Assembly (NCBI RefSeq): GCF_002911665.1
Contig: NZ_MTBP01000001.1
Location: 1,240,001-1,304,000 of the forward strand
Reading direction: 5' to 3'
Length of the DNA: 64,000 nucleotides
From: Actinomadura rubteroloni
Lineage (GTDB): Bacteria > Actinomycetota > Actinomycetes > Streptosporangiales > Streptosporangiaceae
The position numbers and the translations under genes were made by a program. The notes under the pieces are model-generated. The model was not told the origin of the DNA. It did not search any database and saw nothing but the letters and a program-made list of their open reading frames with translations. Shown here piece by piece: positions 15,299 to 25,261 of the stretch (position 1 is its first letter; each line of letters starts with the position of its first letter).

Positions 15299-17017
15299 AT
15301 GACCGTCCGGCGTGTCGTCGGCGGTGGCACCGCGGGGTGGCACGCGGGTCGGGCGGCGGTGGCGCGGCATCTCGGCGCGCGGCTGGAGGAGCATCCGGGG
15401 TTGCCCCGGACGCTGCTCGAACTGCGCGTCCGGTGGGTTCTGCTGGTCGTCGTCGGGGTGGCGAACCTTGGCGGCGCGGTGGTCGTGCTGTTGTTCGCTG
15501 TGTTCGTCCTGCCTGATCCGTCATTGCCCGACCGCGACCACGCACGGCTGGTCAATACCGTCGCGTTCTTCGGCTATCCGCTGGTCGCCGCGCCGTTCGT
15601 GCTGGCGGCGGGGTTGCGGCTGTGGAAACCGGTCATCGCGCTCGTCCGGGAGGGGCGGGTCACCGACGCCGCGCAAGGTCGGGCCGTCCTGCTTGGCCCG
15701 CTGCGGCTCACCCTGCTCGTCGGCGGCCTGTGGACGCTCGGCGCCGCGGGCTGGGCGGTGCTCGACATCGTCCTGTTCGTCCCGGAACTCGCCGTCAAGA
15801 CGGGGCTCACCTGCCTGCTCGGCGCCCTCACCACCTGCACGATCGTCTACCTGCTGTCGGAGCGGCTGCTGCGGCCCGCCGCCGCGCTCGTCCTGGCCGC
15901 CGGGCAGTCGCGCCGGATCCGGCTGCCGGGCGTCGTGACCCGCGCGATGCTCGCCTGGGCGCTCGGTACCGCCGTGCCGGTGTTCGGGTTGATCTGCGTC
16001 GGCGTCGCCGTGCTGTTCGGCCCGCCGATCAGTACGACGCAGCTCGCCCTCACGATGATCGTGCTCGCGGGCACCGCCATCCTCGTCGGGATGTGCGTCA
16101 CGCTCATCGCCATCAAGGCCGTCGCCGATCCCATCACGACGGTCCGGACGGGCATGGCGCGGGTCGAACGCGGGGACCTCGATGCGCGGATCGACGTCTA
16201 TGACGCCAGCGAAGTCGGGCAGCTCCAAGCGGGCTTCAACCACATGGTGGCGGGGCTGCGGCAGCACGAACGGCTCCGCGACCTGTTCGGGCGGCACGTC
16301 GGCGAGCAGGTCGCCGACCTCGCGCTGGAGAGCGACGGCATCGAGCTGGGCGGGGAGACGCGCGACGTCGCCGTCCTGTTCGTGGACCTCACCGGCTCCA
16401 CCCGGCTCGCCGCGACCCACAGCCCGGACGAGGTCGTGGAGCTGCTCAACCGGTTCTTCGGCGTCGTGGTGGCCGCCGTCGGCGCGCACGGCGGATGGAT
16501 CAACAAGTTCGAGGGCGACGCCGCGCTCGCGGTGTTCGGCGCGCCCCTCGAACTGGACGACGCGGCGGGCGGCGCGCTCGGCGCGGCCCGCGAGTTGCAC
16601 CGGCGGCTGCGCGCCGAGGTCCCGCAGCTCGACTTCGGCGTCGGCGTCTCGGCGGGCACGGTCGTCGCCGGGTACATCGGAGCGGAGCAGCGGTTCGAGT
16701 ACACGGTCATCGGCGACCCGGTGAACGAGGGCGCGCGGCTCAGCGACCTGGCCAAGACGGTGCCGGGCCGGGTGCTCGCCGCCGGGCACCTCCTCGACCT
16801 GGCCCACCTCGCCGAGGCGGAGGCGTGGGAGTGCGGCCGGTCGGTCACGCTGCGGGGACGCACGCGTCCGACGCGCCTGGCCGCGCCCGTGTCCGACGCG
16901 CAGGAATCGCGGCGGCCGCGCACGTGGGTGCCGAAACCCCGCGTCCCCCGGATGCTGCGGCGCCCGCCGGGGGAGGACGGCGATCCTGACGATGAACCGC
17001 CCGCCGCGCCCGTCTGA
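15299..17017 (+). CDS. Membrane adenylate cyclase (6TM-HAMP-class III catalytic domain)
   Basis: A 572-residue protein with six predicted transmembrane helices (about residues 40-275), a HAMP linker (about 275-330) and a C-terminal class III cyclase domain (about 355-520). Catalytic features look complete: metal Asp in Phe-Val-Asp-Leu-Thr-Gly; Asn-Lys-Phe-Glu-Gly-Asp with the adenine-selecting Lys and second metal Asp; and Gly-Asp-Pro-Val-Asn-Glu-Gly-Ala-Arg with the transition-state Asn and Arg. The layout matches the mycobacterial Rv1318c/Rv3645 type. It makes cAMP from ATP at the membrane. ATG 15299 has no clear ribosome site; upstream sequence in the frame looks non-coding. Confidence 0.88.
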   Translation: MTVRRVVGGGTAGWHAGRAAVARHLGARLEEHPGLPRTLLELRVRWVLLVVVGVANLGGAVVVLLFAVFVLPDPSLPDRDHARLVNTVAFFGYPLVAAPFVLAAGLRLWKPVIALVREGRVTDAAQGRAVLLGPLRLTLLVGGLWTLGAAGWAVLDIVLFVPELAVKTGLTCLLGALTTCTIVYLLSERLLRPAAALVLAAGQSRRIRLPGVVTRAMLAWALGTAVPVFGLICVGVAVLFGPPISTTQLALTMIVLAGTAILVGMCVTLIAIKAVADPITTVRTGMARVERGDLDARIDVYDASEVGQLQAGFNHMVAGLRQHERLRDLFGRHVGEQVADLALESDGIELGGETRDVAVLFVDLTGSTRLAATHSPDEVVELLNRFFGVVVAAVGAHGGWINKFEGDAALAVFGAPLELDDAAGGALGAARELHRRLRAEVPQLDFGVGVSAGTVVAGYIGAEQRFEYTVIGDPVNEGARLSDLAKTVPGRVLAAGHLLDLAHLAEAEAWECGRSVTLRGRTRPTRLAAPVSDAQESRRPRTWVPKPRVPRMLRRPPGEDGDPDDEPPAAPV

Positions 17018-17029
17018 ACAGCGCGCCAC

Positions 17030-17059
17030 GAGGGGCCGGAAACAATTCTTTGCCCCCTC
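17030..17059 (+). terminator. Possible terminator hairpin after the cyclase gene
   Basis: GAGGGG (17030-17035) pairs with CCCCTC (17054-17059) across an 18-base loop, followed by TTGTT. The stem is short and the loop large, so this is only a weak candidate. Confidence 0.3.
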
Positions 17060-17131
17060 TTGTTCGGTGTGCGCCCGTTCTGGGACCGCCGATGTGCCCG
17101 CCAGGTGATTACCTCACCCACGGGAGGACGG

Positions 17132-18481
17132 GTGATCGAACGGCGAGCATGGTCGATACGGCTGCGGATGACGCTGCTGGCCACCCTTGTCTCCGCCCTC
17201 GTGTGCGGCGGAGTGGCCGCCCTGATCGTCGCGACGGCCCGGCAGCACGACGAGGACCGGCGGCACGAGCGTGCCGTCGTGGCCGCGCTGCGCATCCAGT
17301 CCGAGGTCGAGCAGGACCATCTGGCCGCGCTCGCGTCCGGACGCCTCCCGCCCGCGCTGTTCCAGGTCGTGGACGCGGGTGGGCGCGTCGCCGCGTCCGG
17401 CGGCCTCATCCGGGGCGCGCCGCGCATCGCGTCGTTCGCGCCGCGCGCCGGCGAGGTCTACACGGCCCGTCGCCTGTGCTCGCCGGTGGGGATCCACGGC
17501 TGCGTCGAGGTGGTGGCGTTCCGCGTCCGGCACGCCGGCGACACGTGGACGGTCTACGTCGCCCACCTGCTGACCCCCTGGTACGTGCGTCCACGGATCC
17601 CGCTGCTCGCCCTCGGCATCGCGATGATCATCGTCGGCGCGACGGCCTTCCTCACCTGGCGCACCGTCAACCGGACGCTCGCCCCGGTCGGCGCGATCCG
17701 CACCGAACTCGCCGAGATCACCGCTAAGTCGTCGGGACGGCGCGTGCCCGTCCCGCACAACCACGACGAGATCCGGCTGCTCGCCGAGACCGTCAACGCC
17801 ACCCTGGACCGGCTCGACGGCGCGCTGGAGAAGCAGCGGCGCTTCACCTCCGACGCGTCGCACGACCTGCGCAGCCCGATCACGGCGGCGCGGACCCAGA
17901 TCGAGGAGGCGCTGCTCGCCCCCGACGAGATGGACTGGGTGGAGGTCGCGCACGGCGTCCTCAACAGCCTCGAACGGCTCCAGGCGATCGTCACCGACCT
18001 GCTCGAACTCGCGCGGCTCGACGCGGGCAACGGCCCGAACCGGGAGGTCGTGGACCTCGCCGCGCTGGTCTCGATCGAACTCGGCCGGGCCGAGCGCACC
18101 AAGGAGGTCGTCCCGCACCTGGCGATGGACGTGACGGTGCGCGGCGAGCGGCTGCGGCTGTCCCGGCTGCTGACGAACCTCCTCGACAACGCCGAACGGC
18201 ACGCCGAGTCGCGCATCGAGGTCCGGGTGCGCGCCGAGGGCGACACCGCCGTGCTGGAGGTCCAGGACGACGGGGACGGCATCGCGGAGAAGAACCGCGA
18301 GGTCGTGTTCGAGCGGTTCGCGCGGCTCAAGGCGTCGCGGGAGAAGGACGCCAACGGGACGGGCCTCGGCCTGCCGATCGCACTGCAGATCGCACGCGCC
18401 CACGGCGGGACGCTCCGGATCGAGGACAGCCCGAAGGGCGCCCGTTTCGTCCTGCGCCTCCCGAAGGCGGCGCGGCCCTGA
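17132..18481 (+). CDS. Orphan sensor histidine kinase
   Basis: A 449-residue kinase. TM1 (about 12-34), an extracytoplasmic sensor of about 110 residues, TM2 (about 155-177), HAMP (about 180-235), HisKA with Ser-His-Asp-Leu-Arg-Ser-Pro-Ile (phospho-His), and HATPase_c. The latter has an N box (Asn-Leu-Leu-Asp-Asn-Ala-Glu), G1 (Asp-Asp-Gly-Asp-Gly-Ile) and G2 (Asn-Gly-Thr-Gly-Leu-Gly-Leu). GTG 17132 sits just after GGGAGG. No response regulator gene is adjacent: its neighbours are the adenylate cyclase and an opposing cNMP-binding gene. The partner must be encoded elsewhere. Confidence 0.9.
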   Translation: MIERRAWSIRLRMTLLATLVSALVCGGVAALIVATARQHDEDRRHERAVVAALRIQSEVEQDHLAALASGRLPPALFQVVDAGGRVAASGGLIRGAPRIASFAPRAGEVYTARRLCSPVGIHGCVEVVAFRVRHAGDTWTVYVAHLLTPWYVRPRIPLLALGIAMIIVGATAFLTWRTVNRTLAPVGAIRTELAEITAKSSGRRVPVPHNHDEIRLLAETVNATLDRLDGALEKQRRFTSDASHDLRSPITAARTQIEEALLAPDEMDWVEVAHGVLNSLERLQAIVTDLLELARLDAGNGPNREVVDLAALVSIELGRAERTKEVVPHLAMDVTVRGERLRLSRLLTNLLDNAERHAESRIEVRVRAEGDTAVLEVQDDGDGIAEKNREVVFERFARLKASREKDANGTGLGLPIALQIARAHGGTLRIEDSPKGARFVLRLPKAARP

Positions 18482-18575
18482 GGGCGCCTGCGGGTCCGCT
18501 CCGCGCGACGGGCGGGCGGCCCGGGATGAGCGGCGGCGCGGGCGCTCCCCTCTCGCCCCGCGCCGGCCGGGCGGG

Positions 18576-20045
18576 TCAGACCCGGTCGCCGGCCCCGGTG
18601 GACGCGCCCCACAGCCGCATCCACGCGGTCATCTTCGACTCCTTGACCCGGACGGGGACGCGCTGGAACCACGGCCCGCCGCCCTCGGCGAGGATCGCGT
18701 CGTAGACGAACTCGGACGTGATGAAGCCGAGGTCGGCGCCGGTGCCGGCCATCTGCTTCTTGAGCACCGGGGCGTCGAGCATCCGCGCGGTCCGGATGAT
18801 CGCGAGCCCGGACATGCCCTCGGCGTCGGGGTAGACCTGGCCGATGTTCATCGCCACCCGGAGCTGGACGGTGAACGCGGCGCTGGACCGGTGGTTGTGG
18901 CGGCGCAGCGCGTCCGCCAGCAGCGGCAGCAGCGGGCTGACCAGGGCGCGCGGCGGGATCTCCGCCGGGACGACGATGAACGCGCCGTCGCCCCGGTCCT
19001 CGTGGTAGCAGGCCGCCCACGGGACGCCCGACGCCGTGAAGCCCGCGCGCAGCATGTCGTACATGATGTGCCGCACGTGGTAGCGGTCCTCGTCGGTGCG
19101 GTGCGGGCCGCTGAACCCGGCGACGTCGGTGAACAGGATCGCGCACATGCGCCCGGCCCAGCCCGACGGGTCGGCCATCGGCCGCGGCGCCGCGCCGCCG
19201 TCCAGCGCGGACGGTCCGGCTCCGGCCTCGACCACGGCGTACCGCGCGGTCAGACCGGGGACCACGCCGTCGTCGGCCGGCGCGGGGGCGGGCGGCGCGG
19301 CGTGCGGACCGGTGTCGGACGGCGTGTTCGGGTCGTAGTGGTCGCCGAGCCGCCACCCGTCGCGCGGTGCCGGGTAGGGGCGGGTCGGCTCGCCGTCCGT
19401 GTCGTCCTCGACCAGGTCCGGCAACGCGAGCGGCCAAGTCGAGCTGTGCCCGGCGCCCGCGACGCACTCGTCGCCGAGCCGGTTGGCCGCCGGAAGCCCC
19501 GGGATCGGACGCGTCGCGACGTGCACGTCGTCGCCGGAGTCGGGCAGCGCGACGCCGCCGGGGTGCTGGATCGTCAGCCGGACCCGGGTGAGCCGTCCGG
19601 GCGCGTTCTCGCCGAGCCGCGCGTACATCTGCCGTTCCAGCACGCCGTGCAGCCGCGCGTGGACGGACAGGAACGCCGCGAACAGACCCGCTGGAACCCG
19701 CAGCATCCGCACCTGCTCCAGGGTGACGACGCCCGCGGACCGGGTGCGCCGCCCCAGCTCGGCACGTTCCCCGATGAGGCTGCCCGCGCCCCTGACGGCG
19801 AGGGTCCGGCGGCATCCGTCACGTTCCACCCACACGCGGACGCTGCCCCTGAGGATGACGAGCGCGTGGTCGGCGAGCGCGCCCTCCTCCCAGAGGACGC
19901 GGTCGGCGGGCATGTCGACGTGATCGGACAGGCTGGACAGCTCGTGCCGCTCCTGGGCGGTGAGCGCGTCCCAGAACGTCGGCTCGACGGCCCGGTCGTC
20001 CGGCGGCGGTGTCACGCCCCGCCGCGGGCGCTCCGACGTCACCAC
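18576..20045 (-). CDS. Cyclic-nucleotide-binding domain fused to a degenerate cyclase-like domain
   Basis: A 489-residue protein. Residues about 25-150 form a CRP/cNMP-binding beta-roll, including Gly-Ser-Leu-Ile-Gly-Glu-Arg-Ala-Glu-Leu-Gly before the phosphate-binding position. Residues 150-280 are low-complexity, acidic and proline-rich. Residues about 295-480 resemble a class III cyclase. Both metal aspartates appear kept (Phe-Thr-Asp-Val-Ala-Gly-Phe; Arg-Gly-Asp-Gly). The adenine-selecting Lys and the transition-state Asn are not evident, with Ile-Ile-Arg-Thr-Ala-Arg where Val-Asn-x-Ala-Ala-Arg is usual. It is therefore more likely a regulator or scaffold than an enzyme. It probably reads cAMP, possibly from the cyclase 1.5 kb away. 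Confidence 0.78.
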   Translation of the reverse strand: MVTSERPRRGVTPPPDDRAVEPTFWDALTAQERHELSSLSDHVDMPADRVLWEEGALADHALVILRGSVRVWVERDGCRRTLAVRGAGSLIGERAELGRRTRSAGVVTLEQVRMLRVPAGLFAAFLSVHARLHGVLERQMYARLGENAPGRLTRVRLTIQHPGGVALPDSGDDVHVATRPIPGLPAANRLGDECVAGAGHSSTWPLALPDLVEDDTDGEPTRPYPAPRDGWRLGDHYDPNTPSDTGPHAAPPAPAPADDGVVPGLTARYAVVEAGAGPSALDGGAAPRPMADPSGWAGRMCAILFTDVAGFSGPHRTDEDRYHVRHIMYDMLRAGFTASGVPWAACYHEDRGDGAFIVVPAEIPPRALVSPLLPLLADALRRHNHRSSAAFTVQLRVAMNIGQVYPDAEGMSGLAIIRTARMLDAPVLKKQMAGTGADLGFITSEFVYDAILAEGGGPWFQRVPVRVKESKMTAWMRLWGASTGAGDRV

Positions 20046-20775
20046 CGGGATCTCCGCGCCGGTGGGACGGTGTGAAAGTCATTGTTCATGTCGAGAACCC
20101 CTGTCTCGAAACGGCCGCCGTCCGTTCCCTCCGTCCGCTGGTCCCCGGGCGTCCGGGAGGGGGCGCCGGAATCGGCGACACATCACCTATGGCCTGTTCC
20201 GCGTGGGCGCGGTTAGACTTGGTGAGTCCGCAGGCCGCGTTTTTCCCGGTCAGCGAGGTTCCGGCGATGACGCTCGCCGTACTTTCCGCAGCCGGGTGAA
20301 AACGCGTCCTCGGCCTCCGCAGGAGCCGTCCTCCGCCCATTCCTTGATCCGCCGGACCGTGAAATCGGTGATCGAGGAGGGACGGGGGGCGGCTCTTTCG
20401 CATGTGGCGCGGGGTGTGGTTCGGGGGGTTGATCGTCTTCGGTACTCCTATCCGGCCGGTTCGAGTTACCGGACGGCCTGGGCTTCTCCAGTATGACCCT
20501 CACAGTAGCATGTCAAACTGTGCCCAGGCAGTCTGTCGGATGCTAATCTGCTAGGTGTCATTCTCCTTCATGGACGTCGGCTACCCAGCTCACTGCGAGG
20601 TTTAAACCATGCGTTCACCGTCGTGGTTCCGAGCGTTCGAGCCGCCGGTCCGTGATCGCGCACCGCCGCACCTGCCGGAGTGACGCCCTCAACCCCGACA
20701 GCACGCACGGCGCCAGGTGGCAGTCGACCAGTTGGCATCGCGGCGTCCTTCCACTACCTGGAGTAACGATCCACA
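20046..20775. other. 730-bp non-coding stretch ahead of the XRE gene
   Basis: I see no gene with codon bias or a ribosome site. The right part (about 20490-20620) is less GC-rich than its surroundings and probably carries the XRE promoter; no confident -35/-10 pair stands out. The left part lies upstream of the minus-strand cNMP-binding gene and should hold its promoter. Confidence 0.5.
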
Positions 20776-21648
20776 ATGGCGACTGACCAGGGGCCTGTGG
20801 TCCAGAGCGCGCAGCTGCGCACGGAACTCGTCCAGCTCCGCAAGGAGAAGGGGCTCACGCAGGAGCAGGTCGCGCACGAACTCGACTGGAGCACCTCGAA
20901 GATCATCCGCATCGAGGGGGGCAGGAACGCGGTCTCGCGCACCGATCTCCAGGCGCTGCTCCTCAAGTACGACGTGACGTCCGAAAGCAGACAGGAAAAG
21001 CTGCAGTCCCTGGCCCGGGGGGCACGGGAGCCGGCATGGTGGGCCCCCTTCCGGGGGGATTTCTCGGAGAGCTACATCAACTTGGTCGGATACGAGGCGG
21101 GGGCCGCGGTCATCCGGCACTTCCAGGGGTCGATCATTCCCGGATTGCTCCAGACGCCCGAGTACGCCGAGGTGATCGCGGCCGGAGTCGTCGGCCCGGT
21201 GCGGGTCGGCACGGTCGTCAAGATGCGGATGGAACGGCAGCGCCACATGGCCGACCGCGAGAACCCGCCGCGCCGGTACTTCGTGCTCGACGAGGCGACG
21301 ATCCGCCGCCATGTCGGCATCATGGTCGACCCGGGGATCATGCCGCGGCAGCTCCGGAAGATCGCCGACGAGGTGGAGTCCGACGATCGGCTGACCGTCC
21401 GCGTCATCCCCTTCTCGATCGGCTCGCACAAGGGCGTGGAGAGCACGTTCACGCTCATGGAGTTCGATTCCAGTCTGAGCGACGTCCTCTATCTGGAGGG
21501 CGGCCGGGCGGCGAGCGCCCTGTTCGTCGGCGACGAGGACCGGGTCGCCAACTACCGGGACGCTTTCGAGGAACTCCTCGAACTGTCGCTCTCCGCCGAG
21601 CGTTCCGTCGCGCTGCTGCGCGAGGCGGCCGACCAGCTCATGGCCTGA
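20776..21648 (+). CDS. XRE-family regulator with DUF5753 domain
   Basis: A 290-residue protein. An XRE helix-turn-helix occupies about residues 14-70 (Gly-Leu-Thr-Gln-Glu-Gln-Val-Ala then Ser-Lys-Ile-Ile-Arg-Ile-Glu). A DUF5753 (Scr1-like) domain follows from about residue 95 with the hallmark Ile-Pro-Gly-Leu-Leu-Gln-Thr-Pro-Glu-Tyr-Ala. Such regulators are numerous in Streptomyces-like genomes and are encoded beside a DUF397 partner, as here 250 bases downstream. A GGAG lies ahead of ATG 20776. Target genes are unknown; development or secondary metabolism is the usual theme. Confidence 0.88.
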   Translation: MATDQGPVVQSAQLRTELVQLRKEKGLTQEQVAHELDWSTSKIIRIEGGRNAVSRTDLQALLLKYDVTSESRQEKLQSLARGAREPAWWAPFRGDFSESYINLVGYEAGAAVIRHFQGSIIPGLLQTPEYAEVIAAGVVGPVRVGTVVKMRMERQRHMADRENPPRRYFVLDEATIRRHVGIMVDPGIMPRQLRKIADEVESDDRLTVRVIPFSIGSHKGVESTFTLMEFDSSLSDVLYLEGGRAASALFVGDEDRVANYRDAFEELLELSLSAERSVALLREAADQLMA

Positions 21649-21898
21649 CCGCGACACTCGGCCCGCGAGGAGGTGGGAGCCCCGACCAGCCCAAAAGCCG
21701 CTCGGCCGCATAGCGACGAACTGATCTTGTGGTGGGCCATAGGCGGGAGAACCTCGACCGCCTACACTCGTGGACGAGAAATCATCCACAAGGTCGTGGT
21801 TTGCTGCGCCCTGCCTGAATCCGACCTTGTGGATGTTGGTCACTCGGTCGCCGCGTCGGGCGGGGCCAGCCCGCCATCGACGGATGGAGGGTCGCCGG

Positions 21899-22093
21899 AT
21901 GGTCGAACAGAGCAAGGACGTTTCCAGGCTCGCTTGGCGCAAGTCCACCTGGAGCGATGAAAATGATTGCGTCGAGGCCGCGCGGTGCGAGGCTTCGGTT
22001 TTGGTGCGTGATTCACGGAATGTCCTCGGTGGAGTTCTTGAGGTTTCCGTCCCGCAGTGGCGTGATCTGCTGCGGTCCCTTCGCGGTGCGTGA
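21899..22093 (+). CDS. DUF397 small partner protein
   Basis: A 64-residue DUF397 protein with the family core Trp-Arg-Lys-Ser-Thr-Trp-Ser, Asn-Asp-Cys-Val-Glu-Ala and Val-Leu-Val-Arg-Asp-Ser. ATG 21899 follows GGAGGG at 8 bases. DUF397 proteins accompany DUF5753 XRE regulators and probably modulate them by direct contact. The 250-bp gap after the XRE gene contains no other convincing gene. Confidence 0.85.
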   Translation: MVEQSKDVSRLAWRKSTWSDENDCVEAARCEASVLVRDSRNVLGGVLEVSVPQWRDLLRSLRGA

Positions 22094-22267
22094 CCGCGTG
22101 ACCGGGGCCGGTACGGCTGGTGCTCCGGCTCGTCCGGCCGTCTTCGGTCCGCGGTGACGGTTCCGGGTCGATAAGCCTCCCGCCGCACGGACGACCGGGG
22201 GTCCCGGTACGTTCCGGACCCCCGGCGCGCGCGATCCGGCCGGACGGCCGGCGCCTACCCTGGACGC

Positions 22268-25088
22268 GTGGACGATCTCGCGACCCGGCTCGCGGCGGCG
22301 CTGCCCGGCGTCCTGCGGACCGACCTCACGACCCGGGCCGCGTACACCTCCGACGCGTCCCTCTACCGCAGGCTCCCCGCCGCCGTGGCCGAACCGCGCG
22401 ACGCCGGTGACCTGGCCGCAGTGCTCGCGCTCGCCGCGGACGAAGGGCTGCCCGTCACGCCGCGCGGCGGCGGCACGTCCATCGCCGGGAACGCGATCGG
22501 TTCCGGCATCGTCGTGGACGTCTCGCGGCATCTCGACGCCGTCCGGTCCGTGGACCCGGAGGCCCGGACGACGGTGGTGCGGCCCGGCGCCGTCCTGGAC
22601 GACCTGCGCGCCGCCGCCGGACGCCACCGCCTGACCTTCGGCCCCGACCCGTCGAGCCATTCCCGCTGCACGCTCGGCGGAATGATCGGCAACAACGCGT
22701 GCGGATCGCACAGCGTGGCCTGGGGCGTGACGGCGGCGAACGTCGAGTCCGTCCGGCTGATGCTCGCCGACGGCCGCGAGCTCCACGCCCGGCGCGGCAC
22801 GAGCGGCGACGCGCGCACCGACGCGGAGCTGATCCGGCTCCGCGACGCCCACCTCGGCCCGCTGCGCACCGAACTCGGCCGGTTCAGCCGCCAGGTCGCG
22901 GGCTACGGTCTGCACCACCTTCTCCCCGAGAACGGGTTCGACGTCGCGAAGGCGCTAGTCGGCGCCGAGGGGACGCTCGGTTTCGTCACCGAGGCGACCG
23001 TCAAGCTCGTCGCGGCCCCGAAAGCGCGGGCGCTCGCGGTGCTCGGCTTCCCCGACGTCTTCGCCGCCGCCGCGCTCGCTCCCGTCGCCGTCCGCGCGGG
23101 AGCGTTGACGGTCGAAGGCATGGCGTCCGACCTGCTCACGGCGTTGCGGAGCCAGCCGGGCCGGAGCGGAGCGGGCGCGGACCTGCCGCCGGGCGGTGGC
23201 TGGCTGTACTGCGAGGCGGGCGGCGACACGGCCGCGGAGGCGCGCGAGGCGGCGGAGGCGATCGCGGCGCGCGTCCGCGCCGAGGCGTCCGGCATGACGG
23301 CGGTCGTCGTGGACGATCCGGCGCGGACGCGGGCACTCTGGTGGATCCGCGAGGCGGGCGCCGGCATCGTGACCCGGCTGCCGGACGGCGGCGAGGCATG
23401 GCCCGGCTGGGAGGACTCGGCCGTCCCGCCGGACCGGCTCGCCGACTACCTGCGCGACCTGTACGCGCTGATGCGCGAGCACCGGCTGCGGGGCGTCCCG
23501 TACGGCCACTTCGGCGAGGGCTGCCTGCATCTGCGGCTCGACTTCGCGCTCGGCGACGCGCCGGGCGTCGCGCGGTACCGGGCGTTCATGGCGGCGGCGG
23601 CGGACGATCGTCGCGGCGCACGGCGGGACGGTCTCGGGCGAGCACGGCGACGGGCGGGCGCGCTCGGAACTGCTGCCGACGATGTACTCGCCGGAACTGC
23701 TGCGGGCGTTCGCGGCGTTCAAGCACGTCTTCGACCCGGACGACCGGTTCAACCCGGGCGTCATCACGAACCCGGAACCGCTCGACGCGGGCCTGCGCCC
23801 CGGGCCGGGCCGGGACGCGCTGCCGATCTCGCCCGCGCACGCCCTGACCCGCGACGGCGGTTCGTTCGCGGCGGCCGTCCACCGCTGCGTCGGCGTCGGA
23901 TCGTGCCGCGACCTGCGCGGAGGCGCGATGTGCCCGTCGTTCAAGGCCACCCGCGACGAGGTCCACTCCACGCGCGGCCGCGCCCGCGTCCTCGCCGAAC
24001 TGCTGCGCGGCGAGACGCTGCCGGACGGCTGGCGGTCGGAGGAGGCCCGGGACGCGCTCGACCTCTGCCTGTCCTGCAAGGCGTGCGCGAGCGACTGCCC
24101 GGTCAACGTGGACATGGCGACGTACAAGGCGGAGTTCCTGCATCGCCACCACGCGGGACGGGTCCGTCCGCTCGCGCACTACTCGATGGGCTGGCTGCCG
24201 GTCTGGGCGCGGGTCGCGACGGCCGTGCCGGGGGCGGGCGCGCTGCTCGCCCGGCGTCCGGTCGCGGCCGTGGCGAAGCGGCTGGCCGGCGTCGAGCCGC
24301 GCCGCGAGATGATCCGCTTCGCGCCGCGGACGTTCCGGAGCTGGTTCCGCGAACGTCCGGCGGCCGGCGCGGGACGTCCGGTCGTCCTGTGGCCGGACAC
24401 CTTCACCGACCACATCGAGCCCGGAGTGGGACGCGCGGCCGTCGAGGTCCTGGAAGCGCTCGGACACCGGGTGCTGGTGCCGCCCGGACGCGTCTGCTGC
24501 GGGCTGACCTGGCACTCCACCGGGCAGCTCGGGGTGACGCGGCGCGTGCTGCGGCACACGCTCGACGTCCTCGGCCCGGCGTTGGACGCCGGTCTGCCGA
24601 TCGTCGGCCTGGAGCCGTCCTGCACGGTGATGCTCCGGGACGAGGCCCGCGAACTGCTTCCGGACGACCCGCGCGCCGCCGCGCTCGGCGGGCTCGTCAC
24701 GACCCTGGCGGAGATCGTCGCCGGTCATGACGGAGACTGGCCGTTCACCGAGCTGGACGCGTCCGCTGTCGCGCAGGTCCACTGCCACCAGGAGGCGAAG
24801 GGGACGTACGCGCCGGACCTGGCCGTGTTCGAACGCCTCGGCGTCCGTCCGGACGTCATCGGTTCCGGCTGCTGCGGGCTCGCCGGGAACTTCGGCTTCG
24901 AGCCGGGCCACTGGGACGTCTCGCAGGCGTGCGCCGAGCGGGAGCTGTACCCGAAGGTCCGCACGGCGGCGGACGGCGCGCTCGTCCTCGCCGACGGCTT
25001 CTCCTGCCGCACCCAGATCGCCCAGGGAACGCCGCGTCGCGCCCTGCACCTCGCCGAGGTTCTGCGCGGCGCGCTGCCCGATCGGTGA
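22268..25088 (+). pseudogene. Fused FAD-dependent dehydrogenase/Fe-S protein (GlcD-GlcF/Dld type), frameshifted
   Basis: Two adjoining frames together encode about 940 residues, the usual length of the fused D-2-hydroxyacid/D-lactate dehydrogenases. The first frame (22268 to about 23605) holds the FAD_binding_4 domain (Pro-Arg-Gly-Gly-Gly-Thr-Ser-Ile) and most of the FAD-oxidase C domain. The second (about 23607-25088) resumes with His-Gly-Gly-Thr-Val-Ser-Gly-Glu-His-Gly-Asp-Gly. It continues with a 4Fe-4S module (Cys-Leu-Ser-Cys-Lys-Ala-Cys, a third Cys group) and two Cys-Cys-Gly CCG domains. The switch equals one extra base in a GCG-repeat tract at 23591-23606. It is a genuine frameshift mutation or a sequencing error. 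GTG 22268 lies about 7 bases after TACCCT, so the mRNA may be leaderless. Confidence 0.82.
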
Positions 25089-25261
25089 ACAATCGCCGGG
25101 CCGGGCGTCTCCTCGGTCAGATTCCGTCAAGCGCCGGACGCCCGCGAACGCGGCCCGTCAGTATGTGAGCGCGGCCCGTCATCGACGGTGCCACAGCCGC
25201 CGGCCGGGAGCCGCCGACGACCCCTCGGCCCCCGGCCGGCTGTATTTTCCGCTCGCCTCGG

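Noticed and set aside
23586-25130. 514-codon minus-strand frame opposite the dehydrogenase
   Set aside because: Antisense shadow of a well-recognised Fe-S protein; no motif, no ribosome site.
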